Positions 36,367-44,119 of a stretch of DNA of 64,000 nucleotides are shown piece after piece; positions within the stretch are counted from its first letter, which is position 1; every line of letters begins with the position of its first letter. The DNA lies in NCBI GenBank assembly GCA_017428725.1, contig JAFRQH010000025.1, positions 94,869-158,868 of the forward strand, read 5' to 3'. The stretch is from Bacteroidales bacterium (GTDB taxonomy: Bacteria > Bacteroidota > Bacteroidia > Bacteroidales > UBA932). The translations under genes were made by a program, and so were the position numbers. The notes below the pieces were generated by a model. That model was not told the DNA's origin. It saw only the letters and a program-made list of their open reading frames with translations, and ran no database searches.

Positions 36367-36510
36367 CCGGAATGCTGCTCGCAGGCAGCTGCCCCCGTCT
36401 CGGCTTCCGTCCTCGCTTCCCGCTGACGCGGGAACCGGATTCGGCGGAGCGAATCCTGCTGCGGCCGAGCCTTCGCCGGGGGCACTGCCTGTCTCGCTTT
36501 AGCATTCCGG
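36367..36510. repeat. Long intergenic palindrome enclosing two hairpins
   Basis: CCGGAATGCT (36367-36376) pairs with AGCATTCCGG (36501-36510), and CAGGCAG-C-TGCCCCCG (36382-36397) pairs with CGGGGGCACTGCCTG (36477-36491) with one bulge. Inside are TTCCCGC-TGAC-GCGGGAA (36417-36434) and GGATTCG-GCGGAG-CGAATCC (36437-36456). It fills most of the gap between the ClC and DUF1080 genes. Confidence 0.8.
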
Positions 36511-36533
36511 GAGAGGGTTATTGGAAAAATGCT

Positions 36534-36541
36534 TATCTTTA
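36534..36541 (+). promoter_or_regulatory. Near-consensus -7 box TATCTTTA for the DUF1080 gene
   Basis: TATCTTTA differs from TAnnTTTG only at the last base; it lies 19 nt before the ATG at 36561. Confidence 0.5.
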
Positions 36542-36560
36542 GACGATAATTTCTGATGTT

Positions 36561-37184
36561 ATGAGAAAAACCATTTTGCTTTTCGCGTTAGTGTCCTTCG
36601 TCCTGTCGGCGTGTGGGCCGAAGAAGGAAGTCCTTTTCAACGGTAAGAACCTGGACGGCTGGGTGTATTTCGTGGCGGAGACGGTGCAGGATGCATCGGC
36701 CCCCGCCGAGCCGACCTTCAGTGTCCAGGACGGCGCGCTCCACGTCAGCGGGACGCCCAACGGCTATATCCGCACGGAGAAAAAGTACGGCGACTATGTC
36801 CTTCACGTGGCGTGGCGCTGGACCGAGGGCCGTGCGGACAGCGGCATCTTCAACCGCCTGCAGGAAGGCGACAAAGTCTGGCCCACCGGCATCCAGATGC
36901 AGATGCGCGAGCGCGACTTCGGCTTTTTCTTCAGCGGCATTCCGCTGGAAGGCGTCGAGGGAGAGCGCTCCTGGCGTAAGCCGCCGCTGGAGGAGCAGGA
37001 TCCCGAGAAGGCAGACGGGGAGTGGAACGAGACCGTCATCGTCTGCAAGGGAGGCAAGATTTCCGCAATTGTCAACGGCGAGTTGGTCAACGAGGCAGTC
37101 GCCGAGGCCACGGAAGGCTATATCGGCTTCCAGAGCGAAGGTGGTCCCATCGAGTTCCGCGATATTTACTTAATGTCGCTGTAA
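36561..37184 (+). CDS. DUF1080 / 3-keto-disaccharide hydrolase-like lipoprotein
   Basis: 207 residues, lipobox Cys18 (LVSFVLSAC). The DUF1080 concanavalin-like fold is indicated by LFNGKNLDGW, YIRTEKKYGDYVLHVAWRW, ADSGIFNRLQEGDKVWPTGIQ and GYIGFQSEGGPIEFRDIYL. Family members hydrolyse 3-keto-glycosides or bind glucans; the specific substrate is unknown. It is probably co-transcribed with the DTD gene, which starts 6 nt after its stop. Confidence 0.92.
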   Translation: MRKTILLFALVSFVLSACGPKKEVLFNGKNLDGWVYFVAETVQDASAPAEPTFSVQDGALHVSGTPNGYIRTEKKYGDYVLHVAWRWTEGRADSGIFNRLQEGDKVWPTGIQMQMRERDFGFFFSGIPLEGVEGERSWRKPPLEEQDPEKADGEWNETVIVCKGGKISAIVNGELVNEAVAEATEGYIGFQSEGGPIEFRDIYLMSL

Positions 37185-37190
37185 AAGCCT

Positions 37191-37643
37191 ATGCGGGTTG
37201 TCATCCAGCGGGTTCGGAGCGCCTCGGTGACGATCGGCGGGCGGCAGTGCTCGGCCATCGGGCCGGGTCTGCTGATCCTGCTGGGGATCGGCCACGAAGA
37301 CGGCCCGGAGGACATCGACTGGCTGGTGCGCAAGGTCTCCGGCCTGCGGATCTTCGACGACGAGGCCGGTGTGATGAACCGCAGCGTCGTCGAAGCCGGG
37401 GGAGAGGCCCTCGTCGTGAGCCAGTTCACCCTGATGGCTTCGACCAGGAAAGGCAACCGGCCGTCCTATATCGGAGCGGCCGGCCATGAACTTGCCATCC
37501 CTCTTTACGAAGCATTTTGCGCAGCCCTCTCGGCCGCCATCGGCCGCCAAGTTGGCACGGGCGAATTCGGCGCGGACATGCAGGTGGCCCTCGTCAACGA
37601 CGGCCCCGTCACCATCTGCATCGACTCCCGCAACCGGGTCTGA
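37191..37643 (+). CDS. dtd: D-aminoacyl-tRNA deacylase
   Basis: 150 residues. [54 protein letters not shown] and [16 protein letters not shown] cover the whole DTD family, including the SQFTL and NRPSY active-site motifs (the cross-subunit Gly-cisPro is usually GxPSF-like; here RPSY). It removes D-amino acids or glycine from mischarged tRNA. The 3' end faces the convergent TlpA gene 7 nt away. Confidence 0.96.
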   Translation: MRVVIQRVRSASVTIGGRQCSAIGPGLLILLGIGHEDGPEDIDWLVRKVSGLRIFDDEAGVMNRSVVEAGGEALVVSQFTLMASTRKGNRPSYIGAAGHELAIPLYEAFCAALSAAIGRQVGTGEFGADMQVALVNDGPVTICIDSRNRV

Positions 37644-37650
37644 GCCCGCC

Positions 37651-38883
37651 TCACTCCTGGCTGTCAAGCGCACGCCGGACAGCCCTCCGCAGGCGTCCCT
37701 CGCCGTAGCCGACGGTGATATCGTGGATGATGCCTTCCGGAGAGATAAGCACGAAGGTAGGGATTCCGTTGGTCCCGTAGGCCCGGACGCTGCCGGAAGA
37801 CCCGTTCGGGTCGTTCCAGTCGTGCCAGGAGATGCCGTGCCCGGCGGACGCTTCCTTCCAGATCCTTTCCTTGTCCAGGCTGACGCTGACCACCTCCAGC
37901 CGGTCCTGGAACTCCCGGCTCACGGCCCCCAGTTCGGGGACGGCCTTCAGGCAAGGACCGCAGCCGCGGCTCCAGAAATCCACCAGGACCCATTTCCCGG
38001 CGAAGCCGGAGAGCCGTACGGACTTCCCGTCCCGATCCACGTAATCGTATGCAGGGACCGGATCGCCGCTGCTCACGGTCTTGACGGGGTTGAGGTACTG
38101 GAGCATCTCCATACCTTCCCGGGTGGCCTTCTGGTCATCCGAGAGGCGCTCATACAAGCGTAGCAGGGCCTTGCGGTTGTCGCGCCCGTAGTATGAAGAA
38201 AAACGGGCCTCTTTGTACAACTGCTCCAAGGCATATTGGCCAATTTCCTCGGTCTCCAGCAACTCCAGCCTTTGCCGTGACAAACGCTCGCTGATCCCGT
38301 TGCTGGCTTCCAGGTCCTGCTGGGCCAGCTTCCTCAAGGAATCCTGCTGCGCCGGGGTATGCTCTTCCCCATAGAGCTGGTACATGACGTGATACCGGTG
38401 GGCCTGGATGTCATCCAGGGTATTCCAGTCCTCCCGGGACATCTTCCGGATGAAGCGCTGGCGCAGCTGCTGGTCCCGGACGGGGCTGTCGATCCGGGCG
38501 GTCCGCAGGTGAGCGGCTTCGCCTTTGATGCGTACGGTGACTCCCGGCTCCAGATATAGCTCGGGCCCGACATTCACGACGTCGGCGGGGATGATTCCTT
38601 CGTGCCGTAAATCATGGTGGCGTTCTAGGATCACCTGATACCGATTCCCGTCGGGCGGGAGGGAATCCAGCCGGAAGGAGAAGCGCCCGTCGCGCAACGT
38701 ATCCACCTGGACCCGGATGCCGACCTCACCTTCATGGTGGGAAAGGCTTGCGTATACCCGGTCGTCCGGATCCAGACCGGACGCTTCGCCCAGGATCAAG
38801 GCGCCGCCGGCGGGCGCCTTCGGTGCGCAGGCGGCCAAGGCCAGCAGCGGGAAGAGGAGTAGGAGCTTGTATTTCATTTTCAA
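37651..38883 (-). CDS. TlpA/AhpC-type thioredoxin-fold lipoprotein
   Basis: 410 residues with a lipobox (LLALAACAP). The N-terminal ~120 residues look like the beta-rich DUF4369-type domain of Bacteroidetes TlpA proteins (GRFSFRLDSLPPDGN), the middle is helical, and the C-terminal thioredoxin domain has Cys308-Gly-Pro-Cys311 in WSRGCGPCLKAVPELG and the cis-Pro region GTNGIPTFVLISPEG. It probably reduces periplasmic disulfides or heme-ligation targets. It lies downstream of blaI-blaR1 on the same strand, separated by a strong hairpin. Confidence 0.9.
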   Translation of the reverse strand: MKMKYKLLLLFPLLALAACAPKAPAGGALILGEASGLDPDDRVYASLSHHEGEVGIRVQVDTLRDGRFSFRLDSLPPDGNRYQVILERHHDLRHEGIIPADVVNVGPELYLEPGVTVRIKGEAAHLRTARIDSPVRDQQLRQRFIRKMSREDWNTLDDIQAHRYHVMYQLYGEEHTPAQQDSLRKLAQQDLEASNGISERLSRQRLELLETEEIGQYALEQLYKEARFSSYYGRDNRKALLRLYERLSDDQKATREGMEMLQYLNPVKTVSSGDPVPAYDYVDRDGKSVRLSGFAGKWVLVDFWSRGCGPCLKAVPELGAVSREFQDRLEVVSVSLDKERIWKEASAGHGISWHDWNDPNGSSGSVRAYGTNGIPTFVLISPEGIIHDITVGYGEGRLRRAVRRALDSQE

Positions 38884-38891
38884 GGAGTTGC

Positions 38892-38927
38892 GGATTAACC
38901 TTCGGAAAAACCTCCGAAGGTTAATCC
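38892..38927 (-). terminator. Perfect 15-bp hairpin between blaR1-like and tlpA-like genes
   Basis: GGATTAACCTTCGGA (38892-38906) pairs perfectly with TCCGAAGGTTAATCC (38913-38927) around a 6-nt loop. No T-run follows on the minus strand, so it may attenuate or protect RNA rather than terminate it. Confidence 0.55.
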
Positions 38928-38948
38928 ATAAGTTGTTGATAATCAGTA

Positions 38949-40667
38949 TTACCTCCTGATAATCCGGTAGAAACCGGGGCGCCGGAGGACCGGAATGAAC
39001 AGGAAGCCGGGCCGCTCATTCTTTGACATCTGGAAGACGACCGGGAACTGGTAGGTGACCTTGACGGGTTTGCCGTCCTGGAAGCCGGGCTCCCATTTCG
39101 GAGAGGAATTGATGACGCGGAGCGCCTCGGTGTCCAGCGCCGGGTTCACGCCGCGCAGGACCTTGACGTTCCGGACTACACCGTCTTCGCAGACATCGAA
39201 GGCGACCATCACGCGGCCTTGGATCTTCTGGTCTTTGGCTTCTTTCGGGTAGGTCAGCCGTTCGGCGACCCATTTGGCGAACGTGGCGGCATCGTTGCCC
39301 TGGAAGGTCGGTTTCTGCTCGACCTGCGCGAAAGGAATGCTGTCATGAGGGTCATTCTCCATGGAGACCTTCAGGTACGCCTGGACCTGCCGGCCGCTCT
39401 CCGGGTCGACAGCGTTCGTTGCGGGGCCGAGCGTCGTTTTGTTGTTCTGCAGCTGGAAGAAGACCGGGAACATGTAGGTGACATTGACAGGCTTGCCGTC
39501 CTGGAGGCCGGGCTCCCATTTCGGGGAGGCGCTGATCACGCGGAGTGCTTCGGCGTCCAGCATCGGGTTGACGCCGCGCAGGACCTTGGCGTCGCGGACC
39601 ACACCGTCATCGCAGACGGTGAATTGGACCAATACGCGACCCTGCAGGCGTTCTTTCTTGGCGCCTTCCGGATAGAGCAGCCGCTCTGCGACCCATTTGC
39701 TGAAGGTGACAGCGTCGTTACCTTGGAAGGTGGGTTTTTTCTCGACCAATGAGAACGGAACGACGGTCTTGCCCGTGGTGTCAGGCGCTGCGACAGTCGC
39801 GTCGGAAGCATCGGAGCGGATCTCCGCCCGGGCGGGGTTGCACAGGAACATGGTCCCTGCAAGGAAGGGGAGGAGCGCGACGTAGGCAAGGCGCATCCAG
39901 CCCGAAGTGTTTTTGTGCTGCATCATGGCGATTCTTTGTTTGAGTTTGGCGTGGTTGAAGCCGTTGGCCAGGGAGAAGCGCTGCTCTCCCACGGCTTTCC
40001 GCACCAGGAGTAATTGATATTGGGTAGCATCGATGCCTTGGTTGAGGAGGCCTTCGTCGGCCTCGTATTCGTGGAGGAGCCGCAGCTCTGCGCGGGCAAT
40101 CCACACCAGCGGGTTGAACCAGTGCAGGGCGGTGACCGCGCTCATCAGCAGGACGTCCAGGGAGTGGTGGCAGCGGATGTGCTGCAGCTCGTGGGAGAGG
40201 ATGGCAGGGTAGTGCTCATAGTCCGTGCGGCTCATTACGACCCGGCGACCCCAACTGAAGGAGGGGACATCGCGGTCTACGAGCGTCAGGCGACAGCCCT
40301 CGCAAGGCTGCGGGGTGCCGCTGCGGATGATGCGCCGTGTCCGCAGGACGGACAGCAGGCAGAGCAGCAGGACAGCGGCCACACCGGCCAGATAGAGGGC
40401 GGTGAGCCAGGGGAAAGGGGGCGCCGATGTGCCGACCGGCTCGCCGAGCGCCTCCAACGTCCCGGTGGATACGGGTACCGCCGTCTCCGCGAGAAAAACC
40501 GTGCGCAGACGAAGCGCCGGCAGCAGGTGGCAGGCCACCGTGCCGGACAGCAATGCGATGCGGTTGAAGCGGAACAGGGTGGTCCGCCGCATCACCAGCA
40601 GGTAGAAGGCGTAGAAGATGGCGAGGTACAGGCTCGCGCGCCCGAGATATAAGAGGGACGGGGTCAT
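38949..40667 (-). CDS. BlaR1-type M56 membrane metallopeptidase with two TonB C-terminal domains
   Basis: 572 residues. Transmembrane helices near 5-25, 35-50, 88-110 and 258-275 frame the M56 peptidase, with zinc motif His159-Glu-Leu-Gln-His163 (ILSHELQHIRCHH). The periplasmic part has two near-identical modules (about 310-405 and 460-555), each beginning KPTFQGNDA.TF.KWVAERL and containing GRV(L/M)V.F.VC.DGVVR..KVLRGVNP, which is the TonB C-terminal fold. There is no penicillin-binding sensor. In Bacteroidetes such M56-TonB fusions pair with BlaI repressors; here the start overlaps the blaI stop by 4 nt. The signal sensed is unknown. Confidence 0.92.
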   Translation of the reverse strand: MTPSLLYLGRASLYLAIFYAFYLLVMRRTTLFRFNRIALLSGTVACHLLPALRLRTVFLAETAVPVSTGTLEALGEPVGTSAPPFPWLTALYLAGVAAVLLLCLLSVLRTRRIIRSGTPQPCEGCRLTLVDRDVPSFSWGRRVVMSRTDYEHYPAILSHELQHIRCHHSLDVLLMSAVTALHWFNPLVWIARAELRLLHEYEADEGLLNQGIDATQYQLLLVRKAVGEQRFSLANGFNHAKLKQRIAMMQHKNTSGWMRLAYVALLPFLAGTMFLCNPARAEIRSDASDATVAAPDTTGKTVVPFSLVEKKPTFQGNDAVTFSKWVAERLLYPEGAKKERLQGRVLVQFTVCDDGVVRDAKVLRGVNPMLDAEALRVISASPKWEPGLQDGKPVNVTYMFPVFFQLQNNKTTLGPATNAVDPESGRQVQAYLKVSMENDPHDSIPFAQVEQKPTFQGNDAATFAKWVAERLTYPKEAKDQKIQGRVMVAFDVCEDGVVRNVKVLRGVNPALDTEALRVINSSPKWEPGFQDGKPVKVTYQFPVVFQMSKNERPGFLFIPVLRRPGFYRIIRR

Positions 40668-41032
40668 GCCTTGCGTTTGTTTTCGATGGTGGCGATCAGT
40701 TGCTTGAGCTCCTCGAGGTCCATCTTGTCGTCCTCGACGAACTGGGACACGAGCAGCGAATAGGAATTGTCATAGTAGCGGGCCACGAAGTCTCCGACCG
40801 TCGTGCCCCGGTACTCCTTCTCAGAGATGGCCGGGGAGTAGCAGAAGCTGTTGGCCATGGGCTTGCGCTTCAGGAACCCCTTCTCTTCCAGGAACTTGAC
40901 CTGGGTGGCTACGGTGTTGTACGAAGGCTTCGGATCCGGGATCCGGGCCACGATGTCACGGATGAACAGGTCGCCGTTCGCCCAGACGATCTGCATGATT
41001 TCTTCTTCTTTGGCGGTGAGTCGTGCTTTCAT
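40664..41032 (-). CDS. BlaI/MecI/CopY family transcriptional repressor
   Basis: 122 residues from MKARLTAKEEEIMQIVWAN; the longer frame to 41065 would run through the promoter. Winged-helix signature: LFIRDIVARIPDPKPSYNTVATQVKFLEEKGFLKRK, where SYNTVATQVKFLEEKG is the recognition helix region. The C-terminal dimerisation helices follow (SLLVSQFVEDDKMDLEELKQL). It should repress its own operon until the M56 partner triggers its cleavage. A 19-bp palindrome overlaps the upstream promoter region. Confidence 0.95.
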   Translation of the reverse strand: MKARLTAKEEEIMQIVWANGDLFIRDIVARIPDPKPSYNTVATQVKFLEEKGFLKRKPMANSFCYSPAISEKEYRGTTVGDFVARYYDNSYSLLVSQFVEDDKMDLEELKQLIATIENKRKA

Positions 41033-41052
41033 ATATGCAGGGTTTCTCACTG

Positions 41053-41060
41053 CAAATATA
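41053..41060 (-). promoter_or_regulatory. -7 box TATATTTG for the blaI-blaR1 operon
   Basis: The minus strand reads TATATTTG 20 nt before the blaI ATG. Confidence 0.7.
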
Positions 41061-41076
41061 AACACTTTTTTCGAAT

Positions 41077-41095
41077 CTCCTAATTTTTTTAGGAG
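41077..41095 (-). promoter_or_regulatory. Candidate BlaI operator palindrome
   Basis: CTCCTAATTTTTTTAGGAG is a perfect 7-bp inverted repeat with a 5-nt spacer. It sits 17-35 bp upstream of the -7 box, overlapping where the -33 element would be. It is not the TACAnnTGTA operator known from staphylococci. Confidence 0.5.
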
Positions 41096-41162
41096 TTTTC
41101 CGAATTAATTTAGTAGACGTCTTCAATCCGGCAGTTGAACGTGGCGGCGATACCCGGCCCCG

Positions 41163-41218
41163 GGGGCAGATCCGCAAGAAATCGGTTTCTGGTGTAGATG
41201 TCGCTGCGGATCTCCCCC
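41163..41218. repeat. REP-like hairpin 1 beside the transposase remnant
   Basis: GGGGG-C-AGATCCGCA (roughly 41162-41176) pairs with TGCGGATCT-CCCCC (41205-41218). It is one of two hairpins sharing the GATCCGCA/TGCGGATC core. Confidence 0.7.
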
Positions 41219-41229
41219 TGAAAAGAGCC

Positions 41230-41526
41230 TTGAAGGTCAGAAAGAGAAGGGGATCCGCACCCAGACTATGCTCAGAACCCGATATGGTGCGGATCTGTCC
41301 GGAAGACATCCGTTCCATCACCAACATCCTGGCCTTGGTCGCTTTCGCCGTCGGCGTAGAAATTTGGGTGGACGCATTGATGGCGACCCATCTTCATCTG
41401 ATTGTCTTTGGCGAAGAATCAAAAGTGCTGGAACTGGCACGGCGTCTCAAACTGAGGATCACCAAGTACCATCGTTGTAAATACCGGGGGAGAGGCCCTT
41501 TGTTCGATCCTCCGGTTTTCCGCTGA
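41230..41526 (+). pseudogene. Remnant of a Y1/REP-associated (RAYT-like) transposase
   Basis: An open frame of 98 codons. From about residue 22 it resembles the C-terminal half of an IS200/RAYT-type Y1 domain: DALMATHLHLIVFG contains the HxH (HLH) metal site, and LARRLKLRITKYHRCKYRGR followed by GPLFDPPVF fits the catalytic-Tyr helix and the following RxGPLF segment. The N-terminal strands and the C-terminal tail are missing, and the first 20 codons run through hairpin 2, so it is very probably not functional. Family assignment is by motif recall, not a search. Confidence 0.6.
41249..41296. repeat. REP-like hairpin 2 beside the transposase remnant
   Basis: GGATCCGCACC (41251-41261) pairs with GGTGCGGATCT (41286-41296), one end mismatch. 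Together with hairpin 1 it forms a BIME-like pair of about 134 bp. Confidence 0.7.
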
Positions 41527-41586
41527 GCCGGCAGACATTCTCCATTTTTCGCAGGCCGGAGTGGCCGGGCGTAAGGAAATGTTTCT

Positions 41587-41594
41587 TACCTTTA
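41587..41594 (+). promoter_or_regulatory. Near-consensus -7 box TACCTTTA
   Basis: TACCTTTA, one base off TAnnTTTG, 32 nt before the lipoprotein ATG at 41627. The stretch 41033-41626 otherwise holds the blaI promoter, the two hairpins and the transposase remnant. Confidence 0.4.
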
Positions 41595-41626
41595 CGGAGT
41601 TTTACCTTAAAGACTTAGCGTTGGTT

Positions 41627-44119
41627 ATGAAATTTGTATCCGCACGTTTCATGGTCTTGTTCTGCTGCCTGATCATGCTTTTCGCATCCTGCGAAAAGAA
41701 TCCCGTCCTAGTGCGTTTCGTTTCGGATGGGTTAGAGGATGAGACCGTCGTCCCGACCGAGGACCAGTTGGGCGTGAGCGTGACCGCGGACTATCCGGCG
41801 GCCGTGCTCAGCCAGTTTGCCGAAGGCTCCACCGGCGCGGCGCTGCTGAAGCGCCTGCCCGGTTTCTCCGCCACCCTGGGGCGCAGCACGAAACTGGTCG
41901 TCATCAAGGGAAGCGACATCCAGGAGGGCTCCCCGTTGCTCTCCGGGGAGCAACTCGCGCAGATGGCCCGCATCTATCTCGACGGGGGCTGTGTGGCCCT
42001 CGAGACGCCCACGCTCTCCCAAATCCAGACCCTGATGGATGCCCTGCAAGGCGCCGTCACGGACCTGAAGCAGGAGGAGTGGCTGTATAAATACGGCGTG
42101 GACGCCTCCTGGCTGGAGGAGCGGGACCGGACGCGCCTGGCCAACCTGAGCAGCGTCGCCACGCGCGCCGGCGCGGAGGGCGCGGACGCAATTGCCGCCG
42201 AAATGGTCATCCTGGGCCCGACCGAATACTTCTATCAGGAGCCCTTCAATCCCAACCCGAAAGTGACTACCTACGCCGTGGACGGGGAGGGCAACCGCCT
42301 GCTGGGCAGTACCCAGGAAGTATCCATCGAGAAGACGGAATACAACAGCGGCGTGATGGCGGATGCCGCCGCGTCCTGGCTCAACGACCTGGGCGTGATC
42401 CGAACGCAGCTGCCGCTCACCGGCGACGGTGCCGGCATCATCAACAGCCTGATGAGCGCCAGCGAGACCTTCACGCATTACAGCAGCTTCCTCGAGCGTA
42501 CCGGTTCCAACTTCCCCTCGCACGCCGGCAACATCGCCACGACCTTCCGCTCCTGGGGCGTGCACAACCTGCTGGAGGACCGGGACTTCTATTATATCCG
42601 CCAGAGCGTGCTGCTCCAGTCGGCCGATCTTTTCCGGCGGGTCAGGGATTATGACGACATCACCTGGCAGAGCGCTACCGGTTACGGCGATTACAACCGC
42701 TGGTACGGCTCCTTCCTGTCGAAGTTCGAGACCTCGATGAGCCTGTCCGGCTCGGGAAGCATCCGCCTGGAGGAGGCGCTCCCGTATACCGACAACTCCA
42801 ACAGTTCCATCACCATCACCTGCGGCCAGTCCTCGGCGAACACCGAGACCCTGGGCTGCTCCTGGAGCATCAATGCCGGAGGCAGCCCCGCCGGCCCGTC
42901 CGGCGGCATCAACTGGGGTGGCAACTACTCGCTCGGCCATACCGAGGGTACATCCTTCTCGATGGGTTTCTCCAAAACCTACAAGGACCTGGCCGTGAAG
43001 AAGAATACCGACGGGACCCGCGTCATCTGGACCTATGAGGGACACCTCCCGCAGTACCGCGAGGAGATCCGTGACGGATACATCTACTACTGCCACGAGT
43101 CGCCGGCCGACATCCTGGTCAACGACGCCAACCTCGACAACGAGATCTGCTGGTCGGTCTCCAACCCTACCGGCTTGTTCACACTCGACGTGACGATGGT
43201 GCCCGAGACGGCCGCCCTGCTGTACTCCCGGGAAGGCAAAGCAGGGAACAAACCCCACAAGTACGAGTACACGGCCAACGCCGAAAACCCAGATTTCCAC
43301 TACCAGCTGTTGCAGCCCAACCGGAACATCCAGAACTGGCGGATGTACGTGACCATCGACGAATGGGAGGGTACGCCTGTGCCCGGTGCGCTCGGCTCCC
43401 TGGAGCAGAACCTCATCAGTTCCTTCCCCGTGGAGTTCAAGAAGGCCTTCTCCGTGGCTGACAAGACGGCCAGGAGCCTGCAGGTCATCACCGCCAACAT
43501 CGCACACGCCAAGGAGGTCTTCACGGCCAGCAACGACATCCTGCTCAACTATGCCCAGTCCTGGGGCATCAAGCAATACACCATCCACTGGCGTTGCGAC
43601 GACACCCAGAATGTCAGCCTGCAGGACAGCTACGTCGTGGCCCCGGTCCTGCATACGCCCTACAAGCTGCATGCGGTCGGCGGGTCGCAGACGTCCGCGT
43701 CCGAGGGCTACGGCAAGGCGCTTGACGACGACTTCAAGACCAAGTGGAAGGTGGAGCGCAAGGACAGGGACACGAAGGAGGATGCCTGGATCTTGGAGTT
43801 CACCTCCGAGGAGCCCATCCTCCCGGGGTCATTCACCGTGGTGATGGGCCCGGACATCGAGCAGAATCCCGACAATGCTCCCTACCGGTGCCTCCTGTAC
43901 GGCTGGCTGGAGGATTCGGCGCGTTGGTCTTATGTCGGTGGTATGACCGACTACAATTTCGCGCTCACCAAGAACGGCGGCCATCTGACGGGCACGGTCG
44001 CACCTTCGATCCACGACATGAAATACAGCCGCTTCCGCCTGCTCGTGAGGGTGGACAGCTACGGCGCCTACGACGCGATGGAGATGAACGAGCTGGTGCT
44101 CAACGAGAAGAAGAAGTAG
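41627..44119 (+). CDS. Large lipoprotein with leukocidin-like pore-forming and discoidin-like domains (predicted)
   Basis: 830 residues; the start at 41627 gives a lipobox with Cys22 (IMLFASC). Residues 30-380 are unrecognised. About 385-580 resembles the leukocidin/hemolysin beta-pore fold: a Gly/Ser-rich prestem-like stretch (SPAGPSGGINWGGNYSLGHT), alternating strand SFSMGFSKTYKDLAVKK, then NEICWSVSNPTGLFTLDV and YVTIDEW. About 676-830 looks like an F5/8 type C (discoidin) module (ASEGYGKALDDDFKTKW, ending MEMNELVLNE). If right, this is a surface or secreted cytolysin-like lipoprotein. The fold call is inference from pattern. The 3' end overlaps tex by 20 bp. Confidence 0.6.
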   Translation: MKFVSARFMVLFCCLIMLFASCEKNPVLVRFVSDGLEDETVVPTEDQLGVSVTADYPAAVLSQFAEGSTGAALLKRLPGFSATLGRSTKLVVIKGSDIQEGSPLLSGEQLAQMARIYLDGGCVALETPTLSQIQTLMDALQGAVTDLKQEEWLYKYGVDASWLEERDRTRLANLSSVATRAGAEGADAIAAEMVILGPTEYFYQEPFNPNPKVTTYAVDGEGNRLLGSTQEVSIEKTEYNSGVMADAAASWLNDLGVIRTQLPLTGDGAGIINSLMSASETFTHYSSFLERTGSNFPSHAGNIATTFRSWGVHNLLEDRDFYYIRQSVLLQSADLFRRVRDYDDITWQSATGYGDYNRWYGSFLSKFETSMSLSGSGSIRLEEALPYTDNSNSSITITCGQSSANTETLGCSWSINAGGSPAGPSGGINWGGNYSLGHTEGTSFSMGFSKTYKDLAVKKNTDGTRVIWTYEGHLPQYREEIRDGYIYYCHESPADILVNDANLDNEICWSVSNPTGLFTLDVTMVPETAALLYSREGKAGNKPHKYEYTANAENPDFHYQLLQPNRNIQNWRMYVTIDEWEGTPVPGALGSLEQNLISSFPVEFKKAFSVADKTARSLQVITANIAHAKEVFTASNDILLNYAQSWGIKQYTIHWRCDDTQNVSLQDSYVVAPVLHTPYKLHAVGGSQTSASEGYGKALDDDFKTKWKVERKDRDTKEDAWILEFTSEEPILPGSFTVVMGPDIEQNPDNAPYRCLLYGWLEDSARWSYVGGMTDYNFALTKNGGHLTGTVAPSIHDMKYSRFRLLVRVDSYGAYDAMEMNELVLNEKKK

